DNA from: Litomosoides sigmodontis
Taxonomy: Eukaryota; Nematoda; Chromadorea; Rhabditida; Onchocercidae
NCBI GenBank assembly: GCA_963070105.1
Contig: OY718807.1
Location: 5,243,001 to 5,307,000 of the forward strand
Direction of reading: 5' to 3'
Length of the DNA: 64,000 nt
Shown: piece by piece, positions 52,615-64,000 of the stretch
How the letters are laid out: the number at the start of each line of letters is the position of its first letter
How positions within the stretch are numbered: position 1 is the stretch's first letter
Position numbers and translations under genes: made by a program
Notes under the pieces: generated by a model
What the model was told of the DNA's origin: nothing
Databases searched by the model: none
What the model saw: only the letters and a program-made list of their open reading frames with translations

Positions 52615-55600
52615 TAAATGTTTCTCGAAGAATCGGCACACTGCGAACGTTTTTGGAGTTTGTATCACCGTTTCGTTTATCCCAATCCTGGTGTTTCATG
52701 GATAGGAATCCGCTGTCGTGGAAACCGCCGTCTTGTCTGGATGATTGATTGTGATAGTCACTTTTGGCTTCCGATCGACATTCTTCACGTTCACGTCTTT
52801 CATGGGAATGAAATTCTGAAATTTCAATAAGTAGAACTAAAGTTCTTTGCGATTCCAGTCTTTCAACTAATATACGAAATCTATGGTAGGTTTCATTCCT
52901 TAGTTTGTGAGTGATTCTTTGGTTTGTGGAGGCATGGAAGTGGGCAACGTTGTTCATTTCCATTCCCTAACTGTGTTTAAATTGAAATCCTCAAAGTCCG
53001 TTAATTCTTTCAAATAAGTTGAAATGCATATTTGTATTTCTTAAAATGTAGCAACCAGAAGCTCTTCTTTCTCCAGCTCTTATTCCAGTTTCAGCGATTG
53101 GAATGCTGCGTTCACGATAAGTACCGCTAGGTGAGCTGGCAGTTGTTGACCGGCTATGTTGGTAGGAATAGGAACTGTGTGAACGGTGACTAGGTGCTGG
53201 TTGTTGCTGCACACGTGATCCGTACGATCCTATAGGAAAAAATTTCAAAAACTCCAGCAACCAAAAACCCTAGCTTTTTTTTGAGAAAGGCCATCTTAGA
53301 TCTAAACAATTGAAATATATGCTATTTCCTTCAAGTCTGTTCTGCTTGCAGTACGGCAAATAAATTCATAAATCGCTAAGATAGCTTAAAAAAGTTAACC
53401 AGAATCTTGACGGCTTCGTGTCTCATCATTCCGTTGCATTCGAATTTCGCTACGCCGCGATGGTCCTTCCATCGGAATCATACGTTCATGCCCCTGAACT
53501 TGCGGCTGCTTCCTTGCTTGAACGAACAGACGACCCTGTATGTATACATACAGCATTAGAAATCCCAATTAATGAGTTCATGTGCTTGTTGCTTTACTGA
53601 TCAAAAATGACCAGTAAATTCAAATTAATGTTTAAAGTGATGAGATTCGATGTTTCCTGCTTTTAAAACGCACCTTATTTAATGTACTTCGCTTTCTACA
53701 TCGATTGATTGCTGTTCGTAATGGCTAATCTAGTGATTAATTGATGATGACAGCTAAAGATGATAACTCGGATGGAACTTGGCAAAAACTTACTGTACTG
53801 TCAATGGTACTTGAGATATCAATGGGATTTACGTCCAGCGGTAGCTGATACTTCCGGACGAAATACATCTTTGTGAAATTATCACGATCACGAACGTCTT
53901 CATGTTGTCCTTCGATCAGCAACGTGTCATCTATTGTTTTTACCTCAAATGCGTAACATTTTAGGTTGATGTTTAGATTGATTAAAACTTAAATTGACCG
54001 CTATGGAAAGTTGAAATGGAGTAAAACACACGAACTCACAAGAAATGGTTTAAAAAAAATTTTTTTTGTTCTAAGAATTACAATCATTTTTATGAAAGTA
54101 AGAAGCAAACTTGTATCTCTTCCGGTCGAAATTGATATGCGTCAATCTCTACGACAAAACGTGACTTATCGTTGGTAATATTCGTGCGAATATCGATACC
54201 TTCTTTGAAAATTGGTTCTGCCCAACGTGGATACAAGTCTCGCCAAAATGGATCAGAGCGCCAATTACGATCCAGATCATCAAGACGTGAGGAAAACTGA
54301 AAATTTTTAGAATTTAATTAGAAAATTTAACAACTGAAATTTTAAGCAATTCTAAAGCACTAATTCATATCGCATTATATTGTTCATAATAGATAAGCAT
54401 GACAACACTATCGGTTGAAGAACGATGAATATCAGTAGAATTTAAAATGCCAGTTGCGGCTTGCTCCGGATTTCATGATAAGCCGTCTTGCATTTGAGAC
54501 TAGGAAGATGAAATGCAGCTCAGCATGCGATGCTCTTACATATTTCAGCTTCTCATTGGAAATTACAATTAAAATTGTCAAATTAGTGGGAATGCGAATA
54601 TTTGAGTTGAAATTGATGACATACCCTTGGCATTACAGCATCCATTCGAGGCCAATCCGATGGCCAATCCCAGAAGCTCTCTCGATCAAAACGGGATCGC
54701 CACTGCAAAACAAATTGCAAGCATAAGTTTCAAACGTCATAGTGAAGTAAAATATATGAAAAGTCGTAATGAACTAAACGAGCATGCGGCAAAATGCTTT
54801 TCATCGCTGATCGCTACGGCAATTCAGACGATGAGCAACATTATTAATTCAGCAACTAAACGAAAAAAAATGCAGCATGCTGCTACATCAAAGCGCCACA
54901 TCGACACTAATTAGTAGAATGGCTATAGCTGTAATTAATCCTCTCCTCTGTGCTAAAGAGTGTGAGCTTCGTTGCACAGAACGATGATGTCATCTTTTAT
55001 TTGGTGAACGATGAGATTCCATTTTATCGTACAAATAACCTCGTGCTGACCTTTCTTCCTTCTCTTCTTCGAAATTTTATGAGAGGTAATTTTGCCCGAA
55101 AAGAGTTAATGCTTTTAAATTGTTTCCAGCAATTCTGGTTTTTTCTCCCACTACATTCTCCACTCGCACAATTTATTCCAGCGAGCGTCCCTAATTCTAC
55201 ACACGCCAATTCTATTCAAATCCACACAACACAGCTGCTGCATCTCCCAAAGATTGAATTGTGAATTGCTGAACGACACACTCCAATCTTCCAATTCAAT
55301 AATAAGTGTACTGTTCCTGGGGGCAATAATTCACAAGTGTGATAAGTCACCTACTCCTGCGATTGTATTTACTATGAATTTCAAAGGAAATACCACTAAC
55401 TGTCCTCTGGATAACATGCAAATGAGATGTGGTGCTAATGAGGTGCTTGTGATTATGATATTAGCATTCATTCTGCCAGTCAAAAATTGAAACAGATTAA
55501 AATTGAAGTTGGTAGGTAGAAAGAAGATATGTGAAAATTGTGGAATACTTATCAGGAAGGAAAGATGAAGAGAGGAAAACGGTGATGAGAGGTAACGGGA

Positions 55601-57668
55601 AGAATTGAGGTTAGGAGAGGAAAGAGAAAATTGGAGAAATGCATAATTGTAAATCTCGAAAGAGTTTAAAATATTCCCTGTTATATGAAGCCAAATGACC
55701 CTCAGCCATCTCTCCTTCAGCGCCATCTTCTACTTTGCCATCCTCCAACAATAATATTCCTAACAGATGGATGGAACGCTTCTACTCTGTCCAAGTTTTC
55801 ACGTACATACACACACACACACAAAATTTGTAATTTTGAGATTTTTGCAAATTCTCTCAATCGCTGATGTAAAATGAGAGAGAGAGAGAGGACATTCCTC
55901 TCCCTTCCTATTATGAATATTTCAACAAAATAGGGATTATTTCCGCTCCCACTAACAACTGATTTTACATTACACCTCACGCTTTTGTAAATTTGTTAAA
56001 AGCTAATTTCAGAAAGCGTTCGCAATGATTAAAAGCAAATGAACTGCAATGGAGACTGTGCTTCTGTTGGATTCTAAAATTACTTTAATGTGTTTTTTTT
56101 TTGGTTCTGATAGAGTGACGAGAACTGACCAGAGAGAAAAAAGGAACTAAAGTAAAATTGCAAAAGTGAAGTTGCATCTTCCCTCACAAGTAGGTTTCTT
56201 GAGACGCAACCAATCCCTATAGTAATCAGTCATTTTAAAATTCATATGGGAAATACACACGTTGAAATGTTACGTGTTTTTTAAAGCTATGAAGTGTAAT
56301 ATTAATTATCAGTTCATGCTTAAAACTATTGACCCCTAAAAGAAATGCAACAAAAATGAAAGAATTTTCCCAATATTCTTCATTGCTAGCAGATTAAATT
56401 AAACGAAATTAAGTTTCCGCCTGCTAAGTTCATAATTTCAAGTTTTTCAAAAATATATTTGAATTGAGAATACATGTAACATAAGTGCTGTGTAAATATT
56501 TCAAGCAAATTATCACCTAATCTATGCAAATCCTTTGTTGAGAAAAATATTAATTTCTTGAATTTTTACTGCTCTTCTTTCTAACCAGAAAACATAATTG
56601 CTATGATAGAGTGACCTGACCTGCGCCGTGGTATCTTCGAGGGAGCTACTGAACTTTTACCTTATCAGCAGTTCTACATGGAAGAAATTTTGCAAAATTC
56701 AATAAATTATCGATCATCAGCCCAAAAAAAATTCAGAATGTTTTGACAGTGCACAAAAGCTCCTCTCACATCATTTCATTCGTTGTGGAAAATGTTAAAT
56801 CTAAAAAGTGGAAAGGTTGAATGAATAGGTGAGTCACCGACGAATTGTAAGCACAGAGAGAGGATTCGACAGGAAGAATAGACGGGTGGAATCAAAAAGT
56901 GCACTATGAATTTAATATTTTCCATAGGGAATGATGAAATCAAATTGTTATTTGTAAACTCTTCCATGGCATCTCTGAACGAATCGCTCTCTGCCAGAGG
57001 GGAGCAATACCATTTTCCACTTCCATCACTTACCACATTGCAAAAGGAATTTCTTAAAATTTACATTGAAATTATCAGTTGCTACTCTCGAAGACTTAAT
57101 GAACAAAAAATACTGCCATCATTTTGCATGAATCTTTTTTCCTAATTAACAGCAACTGTTTTGAATCAAAAATTATGCAGCACATCTTTTGTCTGTCCTG
57201 CCTGCCTTCTACTCTCCGTAGCTTATCGTATTCGCCCATTAAATTGATTGCTTAATTAGTCTGCAGCGATTAGGAGAATAAACAAATCTCTCTTCCATTT
57301 CTCCGTTTCTCCACAAAGTCAACAATAACTACAGCACTGCCACCCATGCGACATGGAATATTTACATATCACTCAGGCGCAAACAGTATCACAACATGGG
57401 GTTGTGCGTGATGTGTGCGAAAAATAAATTGGCGCAACAATCGCATGATCACAGTTGCAGCATCACTTAGCCCTGTAGCTTAAAGCTAAACATTTCGAAA
57501 TGAAAGCGAAATATGCTAAAAACTTACACGTTGCACAAGTTCGCCGGGTCGAGGCCAATCTAATGGCCAGTCATCCCAATCATGGCACCAACGATCGCTA
57601 TTCCAGAATGAATCACGGGAACGTGACATTGCACGATCATCACGCCATTTATTTTCAACGAGCGTCAT
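52610..57668 (-). CDS. hsp-43: HSP-43-like small heat-shock protein
   Basis: Small heat-shock protein, an ATP-independent chaperone that holds unfolding proteins. Exons 57528-57668, 54625-54702, 54111-54296, 53794-53943, 53400-53535, 53056-53229, 52610-52815 join in phase to 356 residues. The alpha-crystallin domain spans about residues 104-200: RFVVEIDAYQFRPEEIQ, VKTIDDTLLIEGQHEDVRD, FVRKYQLPLDVNPIDI and GRLFVQARK. The N-terminus is unusually rich in Trp and Asp, with WPLDWPRP (exon 1) and WPSDWPRM (exon 2). The C-terminal tail carries RSIPIAE, an I-x-I oligomerisation motif, then a Ser/Arg-rich stretch. Reading through the donor after RRAS instead gives a 309-residue form ending at 52991. 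The size fits nematode HSP-43 rather than the 16-kDa class; that assignment is by similarity of architecture. No clear heat-shock element was seen upstream. Confidence 0.92.
55806..55822. repeat. (CA)n microsatellite
   Basis: A short CA run inside hsp-43 intron 1. Confidence 0.75.
55875..55890. repeat. (GA)n microsatellite
   Basis: A short GA run inside hsp-43 intron 1, 50 bases from the CA tract. Confidence 0.75.
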
Positions 57669-59708
57669 CTTTTTTCAGGAACTACAGACGTGAGTGTTAG
57701 TGGGAATCATTGATAATTGCCAATTATACAGCGCAAAAACTTGCACATATAAGTATTGTAGACGCTCAAACTATCTTCGTTTTTATCTTTCAATGATCAC
57801 GTTGAATGTGTTGGAAGACGACAATTTACGTCAGCGAGAAGTGGCGCAAGAAATGGATATCACTAAAGCAAAGTGAAAATGAAAGTAAAAAGTATAAAAA
57901 AATAAACTTTAGGTGAAGATGACAGCGTACTTAACATCAAAGAACCTGAAATGAAACGAAGCGAGAGAAGGATGAGAAGAGTTCCATAGAAGCTAAGAAA
58001 ACTTTTCGAAATGCTACTGTTTGTCAGGAAGTTTGAAATCCCCATCGTTGTTGTCACGCTTCCTCGTCATTTTTCCCCTCTCTATCCTCTTTCCTAACAA
58101 TCGATTGCGCCCGATAAAATGCGCCATACAAAAATCACAGGAAATATATCAAAACATTTAAAACAGGTCCTGGAAAATGGTCCTAAACATTAATTGCTTT
58201 TTGCAAATTTGATAGTTTAAAAATTGAAGATTAAAGATTGAAGCGATTAGGGTGTTGTCCAGCACTTCACATAAGAGTAGAGGAGCAATCACAACCTACG
58301 TGTGACCTTCAACACGTCGGTAGTCAAATATTACTTTTATCATCTTGGATCTAAAAATATTCCGTAAGTATTAATAACACTCGAAGGGCTTTGTGATTAA
58401 TGAAGTATCATCTTCACTGATGCTTTCGTTCTTTTTGAAACTAAAATTCTGAATTCAAAATGGCGAAATTTTTATTTTTGTATTACGTTTGAACTAGCGA
58501 ATTCAGTTCACTATGTGTTCTCTAGGGAAGAATTTTGTAATATGATCATCTCAAAAATTCGATTTTAATCCGTCCGCTATTGGACCTGTATTAATCCTCA
58601 TGATCAATTTATGCGAGTTGACAGAGCATAATCAAATTGCAGTCCTCACGTTTGACATAAAATTAAGACAAATTTATAGAATACTTCAGAATTGCGATTA
58701 ACTGTTGGATGTGAACGCAATGTCTCGAATAAAAAAATTGCTTATCAAAATTTGAACATAGAACTTCGTTGTTTTGTGATAATTTTATATCATGAAGAAA
58801 CAGAGAGGAGATATTGAAGAATTGATAAATTAAGGTAAAGTGCCAAAATTACCTTTGTCAACAGTAGCTCAATAAATTAAACAAAAAATGTTAGAAAACA
58901 AACAACACGTATTGAAAGAAGCACAAGTACTATTTTCCTACCTCACATACGCAAATGGTACATTTTTCCTGCGTAACACGTCAAGCATCAAGCGTAGGTA
59001 AAATGTTAATGATAACAACTGCTTGAAGTGTCACTCTCACCCTTACTTTTTTTTTGAGAGAATAGCAAAGCGGAAGTTTAGGATGCGCCGAGGAATGATG
59101 AATTTTGAGCCTTCGCCCTAACAATTATTGCCAGTCACTAATGTGAGCAGTGCGAGCACTCAGTCGTTCCACGTTTTAATTTAGAGTTAGAGTTAGAGTA
59201 ACGATTCAGACATTTTCTGTTCCTTCTACTTCTCTCCTTCCGCTTATATACTACGCTTCTGAAATAGGTAACTGGAAAGTAATCCGAAGTGAAGTAAAAT
59301 GTGGAGCATCAAAAAGAAAAAGGACCGCCTATTCAGCTTTACCACTTCCTGACTTTTCCTCTTTCCTCGACTACACCGCTGATGACTCACTTGTTGTAAC
59401 TGGATGTAATGACTGTAGAAAAACTTACAATACCTATTCAACAAAAAATTCACGCTTCTAGCGCTCACTCTTACTGTACTTTTTCATCTCTAATGATTCA
59501 TCCATTCCATTTCATAGAATAGTGACTTATTTCAAGTCAAAACAATTTAAAAGTTATTTAAAAACTGTCTTCGGAGTGTTGAAATTCTTAACAGATGACA
59601 TAAAATACGTAAAATGTTTAAAGGAAATTTTTTAAATAATTGTTCGAAAACTTCTTCCTCAAAAGCGCATTTTAAAAACTCTCATCACAAGAAATTTTGC
59701 CATATTAT

Positions 59709-59758
59709 CCTCTCTCTGCTTCTCTCCCTCTCTCTCTCTCTCTTCCCTTACTCTCTCT
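59709..59758. repeat. (TC)n polypyrimidine tract
   Basis: About 50 bases of almost pure C and T, mostly TC dinucleotides. Confidence 0.85.
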
Positions 59759-62700
59759 TTTACTTTCGAGAAAAGTACGGATAAAAATTAGAGACTGGAA
59801 TGATTTGATGAGCACTACGTTAAACTAGTAATATAATTAACAAGCTCAGCAAATTTTAAACTTCAGAGAGCTATTTTTCCCAATATTAATTTGTATTAAA
59901 CGATGTCCTGTAGGATTTTGTCTTTAAAAAATTTTTAATTTAATTTCAATATTTCTTATTTTAACTCTGAAAAATCTTGATTTAATTGTAAGGGAGACTT
60001 ATTTAGATTATAATTGGTCCAGTTTAAATCCATTCTCGCCTTTCCGTTTATGCGAACAACAATAAATTTTAATTTGATTTTCAAACGAATAACACATGCG
60101 TTCGGGCTTCAAATCAATTCTATCCTTTTCAATGGAATGTAATTTAGGATGGGAAATTTGTCGATGAGCTATGAAGAGGAATTAGTGAAGTGTAAAATAC
60201 AATTATAAAAGTTACGTCCTCCTTTTTCGTACTGAAAGTGATCGCGATTTGATGGCAAAGAATTCTGATTATTTTTGGAAATTGGAATTTCGCGCAACGT
60301 GTTTTTGTTTGCATCACTCCGGTACTACTGTTACTGTGTTTCGCTTGTTTTATGACATTAGAAGGGGAAAGATCAAAGGATGAGAAGTGAACATTCAGTG
60401 GTGGCTGAGTAATAGCTTCAGAAAGGTCAACAAAAACAGTGATATTTGAGGAATGAAATTAGGAATGCGGAAAATTTAGTATCAATTTCTTTGTATTAGG
60501 AAGTTGAAATTTCAATTTCGTACCTAATGGAATGCAAAGTTTGGTAAAATTTTTTTTTGGTGCGCTAATTTATAAATAAGCTAATTGTTCCAGCTTAACA
60601 TAAGGATAATGGATGGAAAGAGCAAGAAGACGTACGCCATGGCACACAATCAGTTGAACATTGATAACTACGTGCTTTACAGCCTTGCAGCACTAAGTAT
60701 TACTTCAAAAAAAACATTGAAAAAAACATTTTTACTTTTAGTTTACTTTTCATTGAATTTAAGCATTAGCTTTTAGAGCAGTATGGTCGCTCACTGTGAC
60801 AGCCACGCTTGGAGGATTTGTGACAACAATTGCTAAGCTATGCTGTCATCATTGGTTGTCAAATAGAATTTCTGCTGTTTACATTACCATGCCTGGAACA
60901 ATTTAAAGAAAACTGGAAAAAAACTCTAGTGCGTTTAGACAGAAACCTAACTGGTAGACTTTAAATTTCAAATTAATTATGCTACACAGAATATTACTGA
61001 ATTTTAAAATGAACAAAATTCAATAATTAGATTAAATTGTTTTGCAATCAAAATTCGTGTGAAAATTGAAATAATTTTGGTCTCACAACACTAATTAATT
61101 AGCACATTGTATTTGAATGAAAATCACTGAAAACGTGACAGTTGTAGGACAGTGCATTTTTCCTCTGTTATTGTCTGTGAGAAATGATTGATTGGAACTC
61201 AGGCTGTTGAAAATTTTGAATTTATGAAAATAAAATTATTTTTTCACATCGAAAATGCAACACTAATGAATGCTTTTGTAATTTTAGATTTAATTGTGAA
61301 GGGTAAAAGAAGAAATCATATAATTTCAACAAATTGAATTGAATACAATGATTGTTAAAATTTCTTAGTTTTTTTGTGATTTAAATTGAATTTTTTGCAA
61401 TTTATGTGATAGAATGAAAGTGCACAAACAACGACCATCTCTGCCACGAATAAATGCCAATGCCCCTCGCAAAAATGATTTAAACGCAATTTTTCTTTGA
61501 CTTTCATTGATTTTTCGAGAATTTTTCAACTAAAATGTAGGGGCAATTTTTGAGAGATTTTGCAGTAACAAAAAGAGTGTCAGTTGAAATTGATTGCGAT
61601 GGATAAGTCAATTTGCAAAATAAAGTATTTTACTGGAAAAGTGATATTAACATTGATGACCTGTGTGCTCAAACGGACGGTTGATGTTTGTCATACGTCG
61701 TTCTAATTGAATGTAAGCGTGTTTGTTAGATCGAAATTCAACTTACAAACATCAAAAAATGGAAAACCTGAAAAAACCAAAACCAGCTGAACTCAAACTT
61801 TTACGATACACAGTAAAGTGTTGTTTTCAGCGAAACTTCATACACTGGGCTGGCAACAAAGCTGAAATATAAGTTGAAAAAAAAAGTTTTAGATTTCGGT
61901 GCTCTTAGATTATTCTTGCGTGAGTTTTTCCTTAGTGCTACATTTGTTGTGAACATTTAGCTGCGAATGTTTAATAACATTAATCATAATTGATGACATT
62001 TTATCATTCATTGCTTTTACGTTCCACTAGTAGGAACAAAATTTTTTTTTAAATTTCTTCAGTGAGAACCGAGAGCGGAATAGCATATCATCCATGCCTA
62101 ATACGTCATCAAATGATAAAACTTTTACGTTCGTGCAGCCAGCGTGGATGCTCTCACAGTTCAATTAATTGACTGTTTGGTTCCTCTTCAATTTAAGTAG
62201 CACAGCAAAATCAATTCTGGGCCAAATTTTTTTTATTATCTGTGTTCCAAATTGTATCCTGCGAAATTTCTATTCAAATTATTTATTGCATAAAGGATCA
62301 CTTTGAGAGTGTTGAGATTAAACAGTCCTATTTGTCAGAATATTTTTGGAAGAAAAGTAACTTCGTTATTGGAAAGTAAATTTAAATTGCTTCTTTCAGG
62401 GCATGATAATCATCGTATAATCACCAAGAAGAACTGAAAACCGTTATGGAATCAAATGACGAAATTTTCGAAGCGAGTTAGAAAAAAAACGCAACTGACG
62501 GCAGAAAACACAAGCAACCCAACAGGGAATCTTTCAGATGAAATTTGAAATTTCAAGTTGGAATGGACCAGTCGAAATTCATAAATCCAGCTACACTCAG
62601 ACAGAGTAAGCGTGAAATAGTACTTAGGTCCGTCGTTACAGCCGTGCAACTCACCGCATCTGGCATCACAACACTAGCTGATCATTTCCGACGCTTACTT

Positions 62701-63083
62701 TCATGATAGATAGGAAGCAATCAATACCATTTAGAAATTTCGATAAATTACACGGCCACTTGGAAGCCAACTCGCAGAGATATCAGTATTGCGATGACTA
62801 AATTACAATAGCGAAGAGCAAATCCAGAAGAATTACGCTTAGAGCATTGTACATTTAATGCTCCTTTCCTAATTTCCATTGCACATACCAAAATTTTGTT
62901 AAAACATCACCAGCATCCCATGATGAAAACACAGAATAAGTGGGGCCGATGGAATCCCTCTACTTAGAAATACTCCACTCCTGCTTTCTCTGACATCTTC
63001 GATTCTTATATCTGTGAAAATTATTGCAAAAATTTCAACAAATCTGTTAAGTAGCACTCATTTCGCAATTGCATTTCGCAATT

Positions 63084-63098
63084 GTATATATATATATA
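63084..63098. repeat. (TA)n microsatellite
   Basis: A short TA run, preceded by two copies of TTTCGCAATTG 13 bases apart (63061-63071 and 63074-63084). Confidence 0.7.
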
Positions 63099-64000
63099 AG
63101 CATTCACAAATTCAGAAAATGCTGTGTTCTAAAAAGAATTCGCGTATTGCAACGCTATAATTTTTTGCAAAAGTCACATAGTTAACATGGACAAATCCAA
63201 GTGTGCAAAGCAAAAACAGTTCATCGGAAAATATATCTTCACAACTTATCCAAAATAGAATTACTTTTTCGCAGGAAATGAATGAAACATGCAATAATAT
63301 TGAGTATAAAACAACTTTAAAAAACGTTGGAAAAATTACTGACTTCTAATGAAATTATCTTCATAACCTCACATTTCACAAAGTGCACAAACTAATAAAT
63401 GGGGGAGGGGAAAAAACGACTCGATTTGGTGACTTTTAGATGATGCAAAAATTGTTTTTGCACTAGACTTCCGAAATGAAAAGTGGAGTTCAAATTCATT
63501 CTTCGTGCGTGCTTCACCAATACACATTAACAAGTGGACAATAATTAGATGAAGAGGTTATTCAAGCTATTCAAGACATTAACCTTAAGGAATATTTCTT
63601 AAAAGCTCATCACAAAGTTATTAAAAATGTTTTCCCTGGCAATTTAGTTGCTGAAAGTAAGAAATGATTCCCGCATTCACCAAAAAATCAAAACTATTAA
63701 AACTGGAAAACATTGGACCAAAATTCATCATGTAAAACATATAAACTATACGGAACCTGGAAACTAATAAATTTAAAAATACAATGCTTTGTAGTACCGT
63801 GTTATAGGCATCAAACTACTCATAGCCTAAATTTTCTTCTTCTTCTTCATATACTTCGTACTGTTGTTCCTCAGAAAGCTGATCTTGTCCAACGTCCTAA
63901 ATTAATGATATAGATGTTAAAGACAAAGTTCTTATAAATTTCCATATAGGAACCTTCCATTAGCTTTGGTAAATAATGTTATGATGAAATTAAGTAAAAC

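Larger units (their letters stand above)
54703..57527 (-). other. 2.8-kb first intron of hsp-43
   Basis: Much the longest intron in the window. Only short unrelated open frames, a (CA)n tract at about 55806-55822 and a (GA)n tract at about 55875-55890 are seen inside. It could carry enhancers or an internal promoter for a form starting downstream of exon 1. Confidence 0.7.
57669..64000. other. no gene recognised
   Basis: Upstream of hsp-43. No exon with recognisable protein similarity was found on either strand; open frames (for example 59244-59468, 60585-60776, 62452-62649) are short and unlike known families. A polypyrimidine tract lies at 59709-59758, three TTAGAG-like units at about 59181-59198 and a (TA)n run at about 63084-63098. 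The right edge may belong to a neighbouring gene beyond the window. Confidence 0.55.

Noticed and set aside
59181..59198. Telomere-like repeat (TTAGAG)n
   Set aside because: Only three units, and not the nematode telomere unit TTAGGC.

Overview
The window looks like nuclear DNA from a nematode. It is AT-rich (about two thirds A+T by eye), its genes are split by many short GT-AG introns, and its proteins match nematode or general animal families: a FAX-1/NR2E3-type nuclear receptor, a HSP-43-like small heat-shock protein, an MST/CST kinase, a GPALPP1 homologue, PIGC and a LYST-type BEACH protein. Intron density and composition suggest a clade III (spirurid or filarial-like) worm, but that is inference; no species-level marker is visible.

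Layout. 1-5301: gene-free, with long microsatellites. 5302-6925 (-): PIGC, four exons, complete. 6926-7414: short divergent promoter with a perfect dyad. 7415-30627 (+): LYST-like BEACH-WD40 gene, about 61 exons and about 3,100 codons, filling more than a third of the window. 30628-31616: tail-to-tail spacer. 31617-36032 (-): fax-1/NR2E3-like receptor. 36033-43050: about 7 kb without a recognisable gene, upstream of fax-1. 43051-46820 (-): MST/Hippo kinase, 12 exons, complete. 46821-48163: head-to-head spacer. 48164-51394 (+): GPALPP1 homologue, 13 exons, complete. 51395-52609: tail-to-tail spacer. 52610-57668 (-): HSP-43-like small heat-shock protein, with a 2.8 kb first intron and two possible 3' ends. 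57669-64000: no gene recognised.

The genes do not form an operon or pathway. They are a typical mix: GPI-anchor synthesis (PIGC), lysosome-related organelle trafficking (LYST), neuronal transcription (fax-1), Hippo signalling (MST), a probable nuclear/RNA-related protein (GPALPP1) and a chaperone. Two pairs are divergent (PIGC/LYST, MST/GPALPP1) and two convergent (LYST/fax-1, GPALPP1/hsp-43). Exon models were built by hand from splice consensus and reading-frame phase. The PIGC, MST, GPALPP1 and hsp-43 models close in frame throughout. The LYST model has one unresolved junction and the fax-1 model an unresolved hinge exon.

The most unusual non-coding items are a 30-bp inverted repeat in LYST intron 3, a second miRNA-like hairpin in a later LYST intron, a micro-exon/tandem-donor cassette in a fax-1 intron, an inverted GATA-site palindrome upstream of fax-1, and an apparent exon duplication in the tryptophan-rich N-terminus of the heat-shock protein. 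No mobile element with coding capacity, CRISPR array, tRNA or rRNA was found.
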